From Zygaena filipendulae (taxonomy: Eukaryota; Arthropoda; Insecta; Lepidoptera; Zygaenidae), in the NCBI GenBank assembly GCA_907165275.2, contig OU015653.1, forward strand, positions 8,462,001 to 8,526,000: DNA of 64,000 nucleotides, written 5' to 3'. Below the pieces are notes generated by a model. That model ran no database searches, was not told the DNA's origin, and saw nothing but the letters and a program-made list of their open reading frames with translations. Position 1 is the first letter of the stretch. The number at the start of each line of letters is the position of its first letter. Position numbers and translations under genes: made by a program. Of the stretch, positions 24,306 to 36,700 are shown piece by piece.

Positions 24306-26310
24306 TTATGATACTAAAATTTTGATTAATCAATAAGATATTTTGTTAAGATATTGTAATATTTGAATTGGTATGCATTGAAAAGTAATCTATTTTATTC
24401 GAAATAACATACCTATAGTGAAGCAAATTTTAAAATCTAAAAAAAAATTTTGCTGGCATACCTTGATATGATTTTCTAAAATGGTGAAGATAAAATACGT
24501 TTTTTACCAATTAGATTAGGTACAAAAAATTAAATAGTGATTTTTTATGAAAGGACTTGGTTAAGATTTTTATCCTATTACTTAATGGGCCGTCATTTTT
24601 TGGGTAAAACTTGGCCATTTTCACATTTATGTTTTTTGTGTAATAAAAGTTTGTTTCCATAGTAATTAAGAAATAAATTTAATTAAATTTCCATTTAAGA
24701 TGATTTTGCTTGAATATGAACAGATTAGGATTTTCGGTGTTCCATAATATATATTGTTGCGGTTTTGAATTTCTTCTATTACCTACCTACCTATCTTGCT
24801 AAAGTTTTGCCCCCACGGGAAGAACTTTATACTATTGATAAAAGAGTTGGTAAGACAATTTGTCATATTTTTGGAAACCCTACATCGCACTAACCGTTTA
24901 ATATAAGGCTTTCAAGTTTTGCAAAAAATTTCATAATTGTAATTATTTTCTAAATAGGTTTTAAATTTCATACCATTAAAATAAACGCGAGCCAATTTAT
25001 AAAAGTGATACATAAATTCGAATGGCGTTGTGTTATCATACACACTACGTACTTACTGGATATTTTCACAAATAAGTTTATTGATAACACGTCTAAATAT
25101 CATTACGCTAACTTCCAAAGAAATTGTTTGCTGGCTAAAATACATAGTATTGTCTCTTCTACATAAATGACGTGTTTTGACAAAATATAGAGACTAGAAA
25201 GCAATGCAACATAATTTCTATTTTAAAGTCTTAAAGTTTTTACTTTTTCACCGACTTCGATTTATTTTATAAGAAAGGGAGTTAGGGTTTCTGTGTGAAA
25301 GTGGAAATATCAAAGTAATTCTTATGATTTTACTTTCACAGACGGACACATGTGTTTCGTAAGGAACTATCAGTTTCATCGTACTTATTTGTGTTTTTAT
25401 AAGAATTATGGGTGATGAATAATTTGAAAGGTTTACATAAGTAAAACTGTTTATTTACCTCGTTGTTGCTACGAAGTTAAGTGATTTCATTTGGTCAGCT
25501 TCGTTAAATTACACTTTACGCAGTAATTTATAAACCTTATTTAGTAATTGTCCTGGCTTACATAATAATATTAAAATTAACAAATTTGGTGTCTGCCAAA
25601 GTTTTAATCTTCTTTTAAGGTCAATAATTTATAGTTATTTTTAATTAGTTGCAAGAAAAATCATATTTAATTTATTTTTCTTTATCTTATTAGTCTAGCT
25701 TTTGTGTTTAAATCTCTTGATATCATTATTTATTTGGTCGGGTTACAAGTAAAACTCAAAATCATATCTGCAATATTTTAATTTATTAATTTAATTTTTG
25801 TTTTTGCAATAGATTCGATGTAGATTATTAAAATACTATTTTAGTAGGTAAGGTTTACCTAACTTTAAAATCAATTAATTTAATTTACAATAAAATTTAA
25901 TTCTTCTAAATAATAAATAAAATACAGTGCTCAAGAGTTTTAACAATATTTACATAACAATTAGGCTAGAACTACAAATATTTGCAATTTTCAAAAAACA
26001 GTTCAAATTGATAAATTACTAACTTTTTAAAGTAACAGATGCTAGTTACATAGTTATGTATTGTATATCCCAGAAAAAACATTTTTTTTCTAAAAAATGA
26101 GACAGAATAAAAATGCAAAAAAAAAAAATTAATAAAATATTTTGTAGTTGTTTTGGATCTCATTTACTTTTTGAGTTGGAAATATTTTCATATTCATGTT
26201 TTTGTAGGATTTAACTTTACATATTTCCAAAGTTGGCTTTCACAGGGAGATTAAATTGTGTTTGAATCTTAATTTTAACCGTGAGGGGTCAATTTAAAAA
26301 GGTTCTCAAG

Positions 26311-27202
26311 ATTTATTTATGTTATTTATTTATTTAAGTATATTTATTTATTTTTATTTATTTTTTTATAAATTTACTTATAATATACCAAACACAAATT
26401 CCTAAAACGGGTCAGTTTTAGCGCAATTTAGATGATTTGTTTATTTGTATGATATTATCTATTTCAAGTGTCTATTACTCCTACTCCCTGGGAGATACAT
26501 TTTAATATTGATAAGTCATTGAGAAAACTATAAAAGTTATCAACTATTGAATTCTTTTAAGTAATACTTCAATTATAAAAATTCGCTAAAGTCCAAGCAT
26601 TTTTCAAATTTTACTTAACAAGAACTCTCAAATCGATGTTAATATACACACTACGTGCGTTAATTGGAATTCGCACTACCGTGCGCTCAAAATATTAATT
26701 GGGATTAAAAAAATCACATTAAAACCCTCCTAATTTTATAGTTATAAATTGTGTCTTGCTCCTGTAGGAATGTAATATAGGAACTTTTGTTATCCTGAAA
26801 CCGTGCTTTTTACCATCGATTAATTATTATAATACTTTGGTAATAATACTTTATAATTTAATGCAAATCTTCTTAAAAAGCTAATGATCGGACTGTTTAC
26901 AATTACTACTATCCAAAATTATGTTGAAAAATCACAACGGACAACTTTAAATCATATCATAAATAATTAATTATTATTATCATTATAAAAAAACATATTT
27001 TGTGCAAAACAAACTACTTACAGACTTTTACCAAATAAGGTTTTAACGTATTAACGTATAGGTACAATAACGGCTAAATATATGTACGTTAATTTACTGA
27101 ACAATTTCAATATTAGCACTAATTATTGGAAATTAAATTAATTCTAAAAGTACAGGTAGAGGTGTTTATTTACATCTAAGGGTTTGTCATCTAATTATTA
27201 TA
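26311..27202 (-). other. Probable eyg 3' UTR and polyadenylation signals
   Basis: Directly downstream of the eyg stop. AATAAA (plus-strand TTTATT) occurs only 33 bases past the stop at 27170-27165, and a dense cluster of AATAAA matches lies at about 26311-26365. The nearer signal would give an unusually short 3' UTR for a developmental regulator, so I favour distal sites. In AT-rich DNA AATAAA is common by chance, so the end is not fixed. Confidence 0.4.
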
Positions 27203-27769
27203 TCAACGGTCGTGTTTGGTGAGTTGTAGGGGGAGGTCGCTGGGGGGCTGCGCTCTGTGCCGGACGGGGGTCGGTGACCTCGATCTCGCGGTCCGTTTCA
27301 GTTGCTCCTCCTCATTGTCACTCTCGTCATGAACGTTTATCTCTTCGTCCGAGTCCGAATTTGATTCGTAACCGCGCGCTAGTTGTATCGATTGTGCGGC
27401 GAGCAACGCCGCCGCCGCCGAGTGAGGCACGAGAGCTTTGAAGGCGCTGTTCTCTAAAGCAGGATGCGGTTTATAAGCGCTGCTTTCAAATGTTTTCTGC
27501 TGTGAAATCGTTTTTAGTGCGTTGCCATCGAGTTGCGTTTGATGCGATAGAATTTTCAACGAGTTGGCGTCTTGGTGCGCGAGCGCTTTAAACGCGCTAT
27601 TTTCGCCGCCCATTTGAGGGGTGTGGTAGGGTCGCGCGGGGGACAAGGAGCGCGAGCGGGAACGGGAGGGGGAGTGGGGCAGGCGGTGCGGGGGCGAGCC
27701 ACCACCGCGCTTCATAAGGTTCATGCGCTGATGGCGTCTCCACTTTGCTCGTCTGTTGGAAAACCAAAC
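27203..27769 (-). CDS. eyg: eyg terminal exon: homeodomain helix 3 and C-terminal region
   Basis: 567 bp including the TGA stop at 27205-27203; acceptor ACTGACAG|GTTTGG. It starts with [14 protein letters not shown], completing homeodomain helix 3 with Ser50 (the Pax-type DNA-contact residue), Asn51 and Arg53. Next come a Ser/Arg stretch ([15 protein letters not shown], about 314-328), a region with repeated NSAFKAL-like units (336-394), an Ala-rich patch (398-406), an acidic segment ([18 protein letters not shown], about 419-436) and a basic Ser/Pro tail. I infer that the acidic and low-complexity parts are regulatory surfaces; I see no enzymatic motif. Confidence 0.96.
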   Translation of the reverse strand, partial: VWFSNRRAKWRRHQRMNLMKRGGGSPPHRLPHSPSRSRSRSLSPARPYHTPQMGGENSAFKALAHQDANSLKILSHQTQLDGNALKTISQQKTFESSAYKPHPALENSAFKALVPHSAAAALLAAQSIQLARGYESNSDSDEEINVHDESDNEEEQLKRTARSRSPTPVRHRAQPPSDLPLQLTKHDR

Positions 27770-30700
27770 CTGTCAGTAACGGTAAATAAACGTGATTAGT
27801 AGTCTGTTCTCGCAGCGTTAACAAATATTCATAAATGCAAATGTGTGTAATATAATAGCTCTGATTCGATTAAGCCATCACGAGTCGATTGGATATTTTT
27901 GTAATTTTATTGAATGGAATGTCTTTAGTATACGTGTATTTAAAATTTATCGCCAATAAATATTTGTTTTTATTAAAATCGTTATCTACCTGTACGCGGG
28001 CTTCCGATAAAGACGTTTTAGACGCGAGACGTTCCCTCGTGGAGACGCACGGGTAGTGAGACTTTTCGAATTCTTTCTCCAACTCCTCGAGTTGGTCTGC
28101 GCTGAACGTGGTGCGGTTCCGTCTGAACTTAGGCTGCTCTCCATCCAGTGATCCTGAATCGTCACCGTCTACATCTGTTATAAAAAAAAATAGTTAAATA
28201 TTATATCCGTAGAGATATGATTTTTTACTTATTATTACGAAAGAAATTAACTATTAGGTATAGTGATGGAAGTAAAAAAAAAACAAAATATTTAAATAAT
28301 TCTTGTTCGTCTGTCTGTCCTTGCACTGTTCACACAAAAACTAAAAAAAAAGGATTTGAATTGAACTTTATGTGTATGTAACTTATGCATCGGGGTCAAA
28401 AATATCATACAATATACATTAGTCATAAACTGCATTGGTTGTAAAAACGAACAATCATGATTTTATATTAAACATTACGAATTACTATTCGTGCAAGCTA
28501 TATACATTATACTTATACATTATACTTTTTATTACGATAGGTACATAACAATTTCTGCAAAAATCTCGAAACCACGCAAGTGGAATCACAGGCATCACTA
28601 GTTGATAAAAACCGGACCTCAAATATTTTTATTTGAATGAAGACTTTTCATCTATAGCAAATACGCGATTTTTAATATATTTATTTAATAGTTGCCGCAT
28701 AATACACGAACGAAATATCTGTAAATTTGGACCACTTTTATTCATTCCTCATCGGCGTCGTTCCTCACCAATAAGTCCCCGTCCTGACGACGACAGGTAT
28801 CCTTGCTGCATTGCATCTGGATGCGGCACGCCCGTCGGTGGTCCGGGGACCCCTGGCGGTAGAGGCAGCGCGCCCGGGGGCCACACGCCGGCGCCGCCCG
28901 CCCACGGGAACGCGCCGTAGGGCGGCGGTGCGGCGTAGAGCCCGTAACCCGCGGCCCGCGCGAACTCCGCCGCAGCGCGCTCCGCCGCACGGTTCCTGAG
29001 TATCCTATTGATCGATGACACACTCGGAGCCGTCGCGTTCGTGCAGACACCTGGGAAATAATTCATGATTTATTTATTTTTCTGAAACTTTTCTTCCTTT
29101 AACGATAGTTGGAAAGCGCATGATATGCCGTATGGCGTGAGTATTGAAAAAAATAATGAAATAATGAATGAAAACTTTTTGGACACCATATATTTATTAA
29201 AATTTAAAAACAGACAAATTTAAGTCTAGGAATGTTATAAATAAGTGGCATCAATAGGCTATAACTACTGTAGGCTGGTAAATGTTTATACAACGCGTAA
29301 CCTAAGACAACAAGTTTTTAAGAAATGCCTTTTCAAACTCCTACCTACTTGCTGTACTTGCTGGCAATCTTCGTTTATGATTGTGAAGTTACGTTTCCTT
29401 TCTTAAATATATATACTTAAGCTTAGGCGTAATGAGAAAAAAGTATGTATGGATAGGAAAGTCTCTTCTCTCACAGGCATCAATTAATGTAGTATATTTT
29501 GATTTTAAATACATCCATTTAAATCTGATTATTATTATTATATTCGCTCTACAAAAGGTTTTGCTGTTGTTTTTGTTCGACTAATTCTAATTTAGACTTA
29601 TCAGTCTCGTCTTTTATTAGATTCATATGGATAAAGCAGCAGAGTTCCACATAATTATGCAGGGTATAAAAAAGTAGTTCGATAGCGTTAAATCCGATGC
29701 GTCATTGGTCGCGTTTGGAAATCACTGGCTATTATATTAACGTTAAATGCGTGCAGTGAGCTCGCGTGCCGCCGCAGCCTTGCGAGAGCCATCCCATGTA
29801 ATTTTCAGGAAACACTTCGGTAAATGCCATAATTTAATCATAGTCTGCCAGTGTATAATTGTCACAGAAATGGTTGTACGGCTACTGAGCAGTTGTAATG
29901 ATTTGAATTACTCACAATGTTCTTTTTTTTTTGAGACCGTATCTATTTATAAATAAATGTTCTGTGATAAAAAATTATCCTCTAAATTAATCTAGAACAT
30001 ATTGATTTCCAAATTTTATTCTAGTCATCCATCATTACATTTCATTCTTTCCATTGGGGGATTTTCCAAAAACCCCTTTCCAGAAAGCTTGATTATATAA
30101 TAAAAGGAAACCTTGTCAGAAATCTCCAGTTATTGACCTAGCGGTTTTATTTGTGTTCTTATTATTTATGTATTATTATTATTTTTTTGTTATTGGATGA
30201 GAACCAATACTTAAAACCTTCTTATAGTAAGACTTATTTTACTTTAAAGTAGGTATAAAATTTTATGCTCAATTATTATCGACAGTCAATTAGCATACAC
30301 TATTGTTATTATGTCTACCTACTCAAAATGTCATTAACTATGAGCAATTCATACCATAGTAGTTCAAAATAATTGCTTAATGGACGCTCTTTACGTGTTA
30401 CAGACATTTTCCTAGTTGTAGGGAATTACAACGTTCAATGGATAAAAATAAACTTAGTGGTAATTGTCTGTCCTTTAGAATATAATAACAAATCGACCGT
30501 TCACTGACATGAATAGTAATTAAAATAACGAGTAAGTGCTTAAAACCATCGCGATTTTTTGTTAAGGTAGATTTAATATGGTCACTGTTGTTAATGAAGC
30601 GCCATTGTAAGCATCCGCGGCACAACTCGACATTGGTGCATCAAATGTAACACAAAACGACCTGTTATAATTTACTCAAAACACAAAGCCTTGTATAGTA

Positions 30701-33700
30701 TAATGTTAATGATCACTTGCGAGACTTCACTCATTGTTAACTTGTTGTTAGCACGTCGAAAACACAAAAAGATGCCCTCCACACAATTTGATTGCTTCGT
30801 AATCGGTGCGTTGAGACGAAGCCTCAGCTGTAACTCCTACCGTGCCAGACATAACGTCAAAAGCATGATGTGACTGAGAATATATCTAATGGTGACCAGT
30901 CATCACTTACCGACAGGGATCTTTAATTATGTTGGGAGTAGCGTTTTATAAAAAGAAAACGAACCGTTGAAAATCTATTAACATTTTGTGAGAGCCCAGC
31001 GACGCGACGCTACTCACCGCACTAGTACGCCACTTGGATTTTTTTTTAACAACAAAAACTATATGATCTTTAACAGTACCAGTTAAATTGCTTTTTGTTC
31101 GAACACAATCATAAGCTTATTGTCCGGTTAGGCACTAAAAACTATTGTCAATCACTTATAAATTTATCCATTACCAAAACGATAGGCACTTGAAATATCA
31201 TATTTCTGTTGAAGTATAGGATAGGCTTAAATTAGGATTTTCATGAGTTCAATCCATGTTCAATCGTTAATATTTGCTACCTCAAGTTCAAAAACATAAA
31301 AATGGTGATGGGAACGTATCTTTTGTTTTATTAGAGTTTTGTTATCAACGTATCAATTAAATATCATTTAGATGGTCAACGCACAATAAACGACGGTATT
31401 CATTTGGGTTTACTTATTTGTTTTGAAAAAAGATCATTATCCGACAACAGGTTGCAGGTGGAGAATGCGATATCTATAATTGTTCTTTTAATGATTTGGG
31501 ATCGAGTTCGGGCCTTCATGCCTAGTCACGGTCATGCAATTTGTCCAAAGTCGTTTAATCATGATTGGTCACAATAGACACTGCTCCTCTTAAAAGGCTT
31601 AGATATAGTCTGAACGACTGTTTATGAAGTGATGAATTTATAGAGAGACTAGCAGTCCCCCGCGGTTTCACCTACGGTAATTTCGGAGTTCCCGGATTCG
31701 GCAAAGAACTTTATTTTATAACATGTAAGGATTTACCTAGTTGAAAGTATTATCCGTACGTTATGAGTATTGACTGATTTGCTAACCTTAGGTAAAGCAA
31801 TTTTTAATAAGTGATTGAAAAAATTTGTATCGAAAATTGGGAGGGAGCGTAGGAAGAGGGAAAGAGATTGGGAGAAATACATAATAACTAACAATGAATT
31901 TTCTTATGACAAAATATTCGTCATTTTGGTATAAGTACGTACTTATCCATACTAAGTTTACAGTGTGCGGCACAACGTAATCTTTGCGGCTGAATTTTTG
32001 AGCCCCTCACACTCACGACTCACAGTCAACGGACCCTGAACCGCAAACCGCCGGCTAACTCGTGGCTGACTGAAGCTAAACAAACCAAAGTACCTATATT
32101 ATCCTACTAATATTATAAATGTGAAAGTGTGGATGTTTAGATGTTTGGATGTTTGTTACTCAATCACGCAAAAACGGCTGAATGGATTTGGATAAAATTT
32201 GGCATGCACGTTGTCAGGGGTACAGAGAAGGACATAGGGTACTTTTTATCCCGGAATTCCCTCGGGAACTCCAAAATTACCGCGGGTGAAACCGTGGGGC
32301 ACAGCCAGTTATAGAATAACGAATACCATATTAATACCATATAATACCATATAATAATTGAATTACTGCAGTTAGCCCGTGTATCGTAGCCGATACCAGA
32401 TGAATTTGTGTGCGTAAAACCAATTTATTTGCTCCAAATTAACCGCTGACTGAACAAGTCGGCAAGCGTTTTGCCGCGAAATGAGTACCTACTATGCACG
32501 TAGTATGATATTATAGCTCACAGAACAAAAATTAGTCTAGATAAACTTAATGAGCCTAAGTACCTAAACTTAGCATTCCCACACCACAACTAGATATAAT
32601 ACAAGTTTAGTACTTTAAAGTGATTCGGCATTATGTTGTTATGTCAAGCTTACTAAAAATATTAAGCAAATTGATTTTAAATCTTAATGTTTTGACGCTG
32701 AGTTTAGGTAGGAGGTAGGTAGGTACCTACCTGCTTAAAAGCGTAGCATGTCCAGAGATAAGAGAAACCGGCGCCGTCGGCTGAGGACTGTTTAATCGGG
32801 TTAATTTATCGATAATTGACGGAAAACCTTTCTGTTTGTATTGCTGGGAAGTAACAGTAATTGTCACGCCTTTGAAGATTTACGCCCGTTTCTAAATTGA
32901 GACATTAACAGTCGGATCTCGTGCCTAATGGTTCGGAATGAATTTGTTTTACTTATACATTCTGGTTTTCAAATGGTCCTCGTTGAGTCCCGTCACCGAA
33001 CGGAGCGGATATCACAGCCGAGTGACCAGACATAATTAGTTTCGAATTGTAACACTAGCATTTTATTGGTTTTATACATAAAATGAAGTGAAAATGTCGT
33101 AAATAATGTCATATATATTAATATAATAAATTCATGGTTGTTAAGTTTGTCATATTTTAGTATGCGAACTGGTATAGTGAGATTAAAAGCGGATGATTTT
33201 ATAAATCGGTAAATACAAAGTAGGACTCAAATCATGAGATTTGACGTGCCGTTGCGGTTTTCCGTTTAGGTAGGTATTTAAACGTGTTATTTTTTTTACT
33301 GGTATTGCATAAATCTACTGGTTACCAATATTTGTTAGTATTATTTATATTTATGTTAATTTAAATTAAAATTTGAGACAATAATTAAATCAAAGAAAAA
33401 TTAAGTATAGGAACCTCAATTTTACATAGTTTTTTAATTATCATGGTTTTAACAACATTCATGGATTTTTTTTATCCCTTCGATTAACATAATAAATTAT
33501 TTTAAAGAAATATATTTCTTAAACCGTAAACCGTAAAATAAAATGCGTACGCATAGGTAAGCATTTTAATAATACCTAATTAGGTATACAGTTATTTTGG
33601 TCACGGACAAAGGGAATCAAGTTTTAATATTAAATGGAATTAACCAAGGACCAGGTGAAAATAATGTAGTTACCAATGCTATTATGAAAAATCTTGAATC

Positions 33701-36700
33701 TCCTCAGACATATTCACAGATAATTTTCATTCCTTGCATTCTTTATGCCAGTAATAAAAGATAATTGCGTAACCGAGCTTTCAGAAGCCACGTTTCGATG
33801 CCGGAACCACATTTATAATTATAAATGTAAAGGCACAAAAATCACGTATTTCTCACATAAATGATACCAGTTAACGAGTGAGTGGCGTCACGTAGTCTAA
33901 ATGAATTATTGTCGGCTTTATTGGGAATATAAAACGATGAGATCGGAGGCAATCAAGCGGCACCCGCAGCGGGGCCCGAGTAAAAAGGTGTCCGCGCTGG
34001 CAGGGGGCCAGGCGCGGGCGCCGACGGGCGCGGGGGCCACTGCTGCCACTAAACAATGCGAAACATAGGTGCTTCACTACGTATTGATCAATCTTTTTAT
34101 CGTAGTTCTTTAAATTATTACTTTTAGAAGTAAAAAAATTATAAGTAATGCTAATAACTTGCAGTCCCCTACTTTTTTCCTCACGTACATTTCCCCGAGG
34201 AACTCCTAAAATAACTGGTACCTATATGAATTTATTGTTTTGCTAAAACAAACATATTGCAATTCCAACGTTTGAACGGGTGTACAATTAATTAAATATG
34301 TATTTATTGAAAAAAAATTTAAAGAAATTTTAATGGATTAAATTCAGGTTTTGTGAGTATGAGAATATTTTAATTGTTTGTAAAGAAGATCAGAATTCAC
34401 GAGCGCGCTCCGCACAGCGACAATCGTTAGGTGGTGTTGTTAAGACGCCCACCTGGGAACCAATTTAAAGCTGTAACAAATCAATAAATGTATCGGTTTA
34501 TTGGAAGCTGTGTGAAGATCGATTTTTATTTAAGTTTTTCAACCGTACAGTGTTCGGGAGAGAAGCGTTACCTCGTTAGTATTGAAGAAAAAACGTAGAA
34601 TGTTTCACCTGCTATAAAATGGTATTTGCTAAAGATACAAATCAAAACAAATTTTATTGAAGATCTATCTACCAAAATGTTTCAGGGTTTTTTGGTCTAA
34701 CTTAATTTGAAACTTTATTCGTTTTAGAATTTGACAGAAAGGCCGTGAGCATTCGATAGAATTACTCATTTAATATCTATTTATAAAATCATTCCTTAAA
34801 ACTGCAATATTTACCTACGCCTATATTTATTTAAACGGTTTTTTTTAATATAATCTTTTTCTTTTCTGAGTTTAACAATAAGTTTGCTTCTCTGTTCTTA
34901 AGGTTCTTGACCCCTAACTTTACCTACTTACGCTATTATCTCAAATTAAAATAAATAGGTACATTACACAGCTGATAATAAGATTGAAAAAGCGTATTTA
35001 TTAAATTTTTATAAAAGTAGACTTGTTTGTGTAAATGAGTATAAATGTTGTAAAGTTATTCGTTGTTATATGAAACGTTTATACACTATCGGCTTTGACT
35101 AAACCTTTGTAACTACTAGTATATGAGTAAATGATGCTAGGTTTTTATAATATCTAATGTACAACAAGTAACATACAGAATATATATTAATATTATCTAA
35201 ATAGAGCTCAAAGAAGAAACTGCTGTATCATTAAACTTTAGGTAACACCTTTCCCTCAAAAAAATCTGTTCTATCGGTTTCGCTAATTAGTCGGCGCCAT
35301 CTAATCATTCCTAGCACTGCTTCGCTAACATTAAACACCGTCCTAAAATGCAATTAATCAAAACGTGGTCAGTAGCTAGACCGGTCGTAACGCCTCGTAA
35401 ACCGATATCGATTTGGCCGATAAGTTGCGTAAGCTATTGTACAAAACTGCCTCATCATCGCCAACAAAGGCAGTAGTGGGCACCTTATTAAAATTTAGAC
35501 GGTTGTGATGAGCCGCTCTGTTTTGATAACTGCACCCTCGAAATTTAACGATAATCGCTTCCCACTACCAAAGTGGTTGGAACGCTTTTTTGACAGGTTT
35601 CCTTGTGTGATACACTTTTGTAAATATTAGATTTAGTCGAAGGAGTATTTTTGTATGATTAGAAAATATGAATAACGTGGTAATTAAATTTTTCTTATTG
35701 AAGTTTATTGGGTTGAACGAAACATCTCAACGATATTGATAGTTTGGTAGCACCATAAAAAGCAATAAAAATTTTGTATTAATAACTTTATGACACATTC
35801 GGAATTAAAATTTTAATAAGCATCAGCTAGGTATCGAGAGTGCCGTTATAACTTGACTAAATATAATAACTACGGTTATGAAATTTAATCAATTTGATTT
35901 CATAAGCAAGCACGCTGCGCAGTGAATGGGCACGCGTTTGAATCTATAGTACGGGCATTGTGTGCGCGATCATTTCGTTACAAATTTGATTAAATTTCTA
36001 TTAGTTACCTCTCTTAGAACGTATCTACCTACCATAGTCTAAAAAGTTATTAGAAGTGGCTGTTGTACTTTTCGTTTCAAAATTATAATAATTATTCTGT
36101 ACTTTATTTAAACTATTTTTTGTTATTACTTTGTTTACCTCTCACGTAGCATAGTGAGATTAAATACTATACATTGATAAACTAGCTGATCTCCGTGGTT
36201 TCGCTCGCGTTTATTTCGGAGTTCCCGCGGGAATTCCGGGACACAAAGTAGATGCCCTGCGTCCTTTTCTGTACCCCTAACAACGTGTATACAAAATTTC
36301 ATAATTATCAGTTGAGCCGTGAAAGCGTTACAAACAAACTCACTTTCGCATTTAGTAAAGATTTAAATGGTCATATTACAAAATACAAAGTATACTGAAA
36401 TACAATAAAATTATTGTAACTGCGTTATTACTTATTATTATCTAAGAAACATCATGAAAGAAAAATTTACAATGTACAAACCAAAAAAGACAAAGCTACC
36501 ATTCACATGGAAACCCAGTGTGTAAAAAGGTGTCTAGAGGCATCAAAATGCAACCACACCTTAACTGTAATTTTTAAAAGTAGTTATTGAAATTACACAA
36601 GAGAATTTATTTAAATACTGCTGCATTTAAGGCAAATATGTGAGCATTCACTACATTTACTCAAAATACCCAACATGGAATCGCGTGCGATTTCACATGA

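Larger units (their letters stand above)
19267..26310. other. Intergenic region between the convergent genes
   Basis: AT-rich. It holds two sibling Helitron-like copies (19835-20144, 23815-24107), a Lep1-like element (22325-22519), a short LINE tail (24252-24305), a GC-richer unique block (20815-21010) and another at 22590-22800. From 24310 to 26310 I see only AT-rich sequence with no recognisable element; part of it may be eyg 3' UTR. Confidence 0.6.

Noticed and set aside
27572..27824. Plus-strand and second minus-strand frames over the eyg last exon
   Set aside because: Shadows of the homeodomain/C-terminal exon.
28742..29050. Alternative GC-rich frames on both strands over the eyg linker exon
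   Set aside because: They are shadows of the GC-rich coding exon; only the frame continuing [12 protein letters not shown] is consistent with splicing and homology.
33871..34077. Possible alternative eyg exon in the GC-rich island
   Set aside because: The putative acceptor lacks a good pyrimidine tract, it would disrupt RED, and no Eyg-like residues are encoded.
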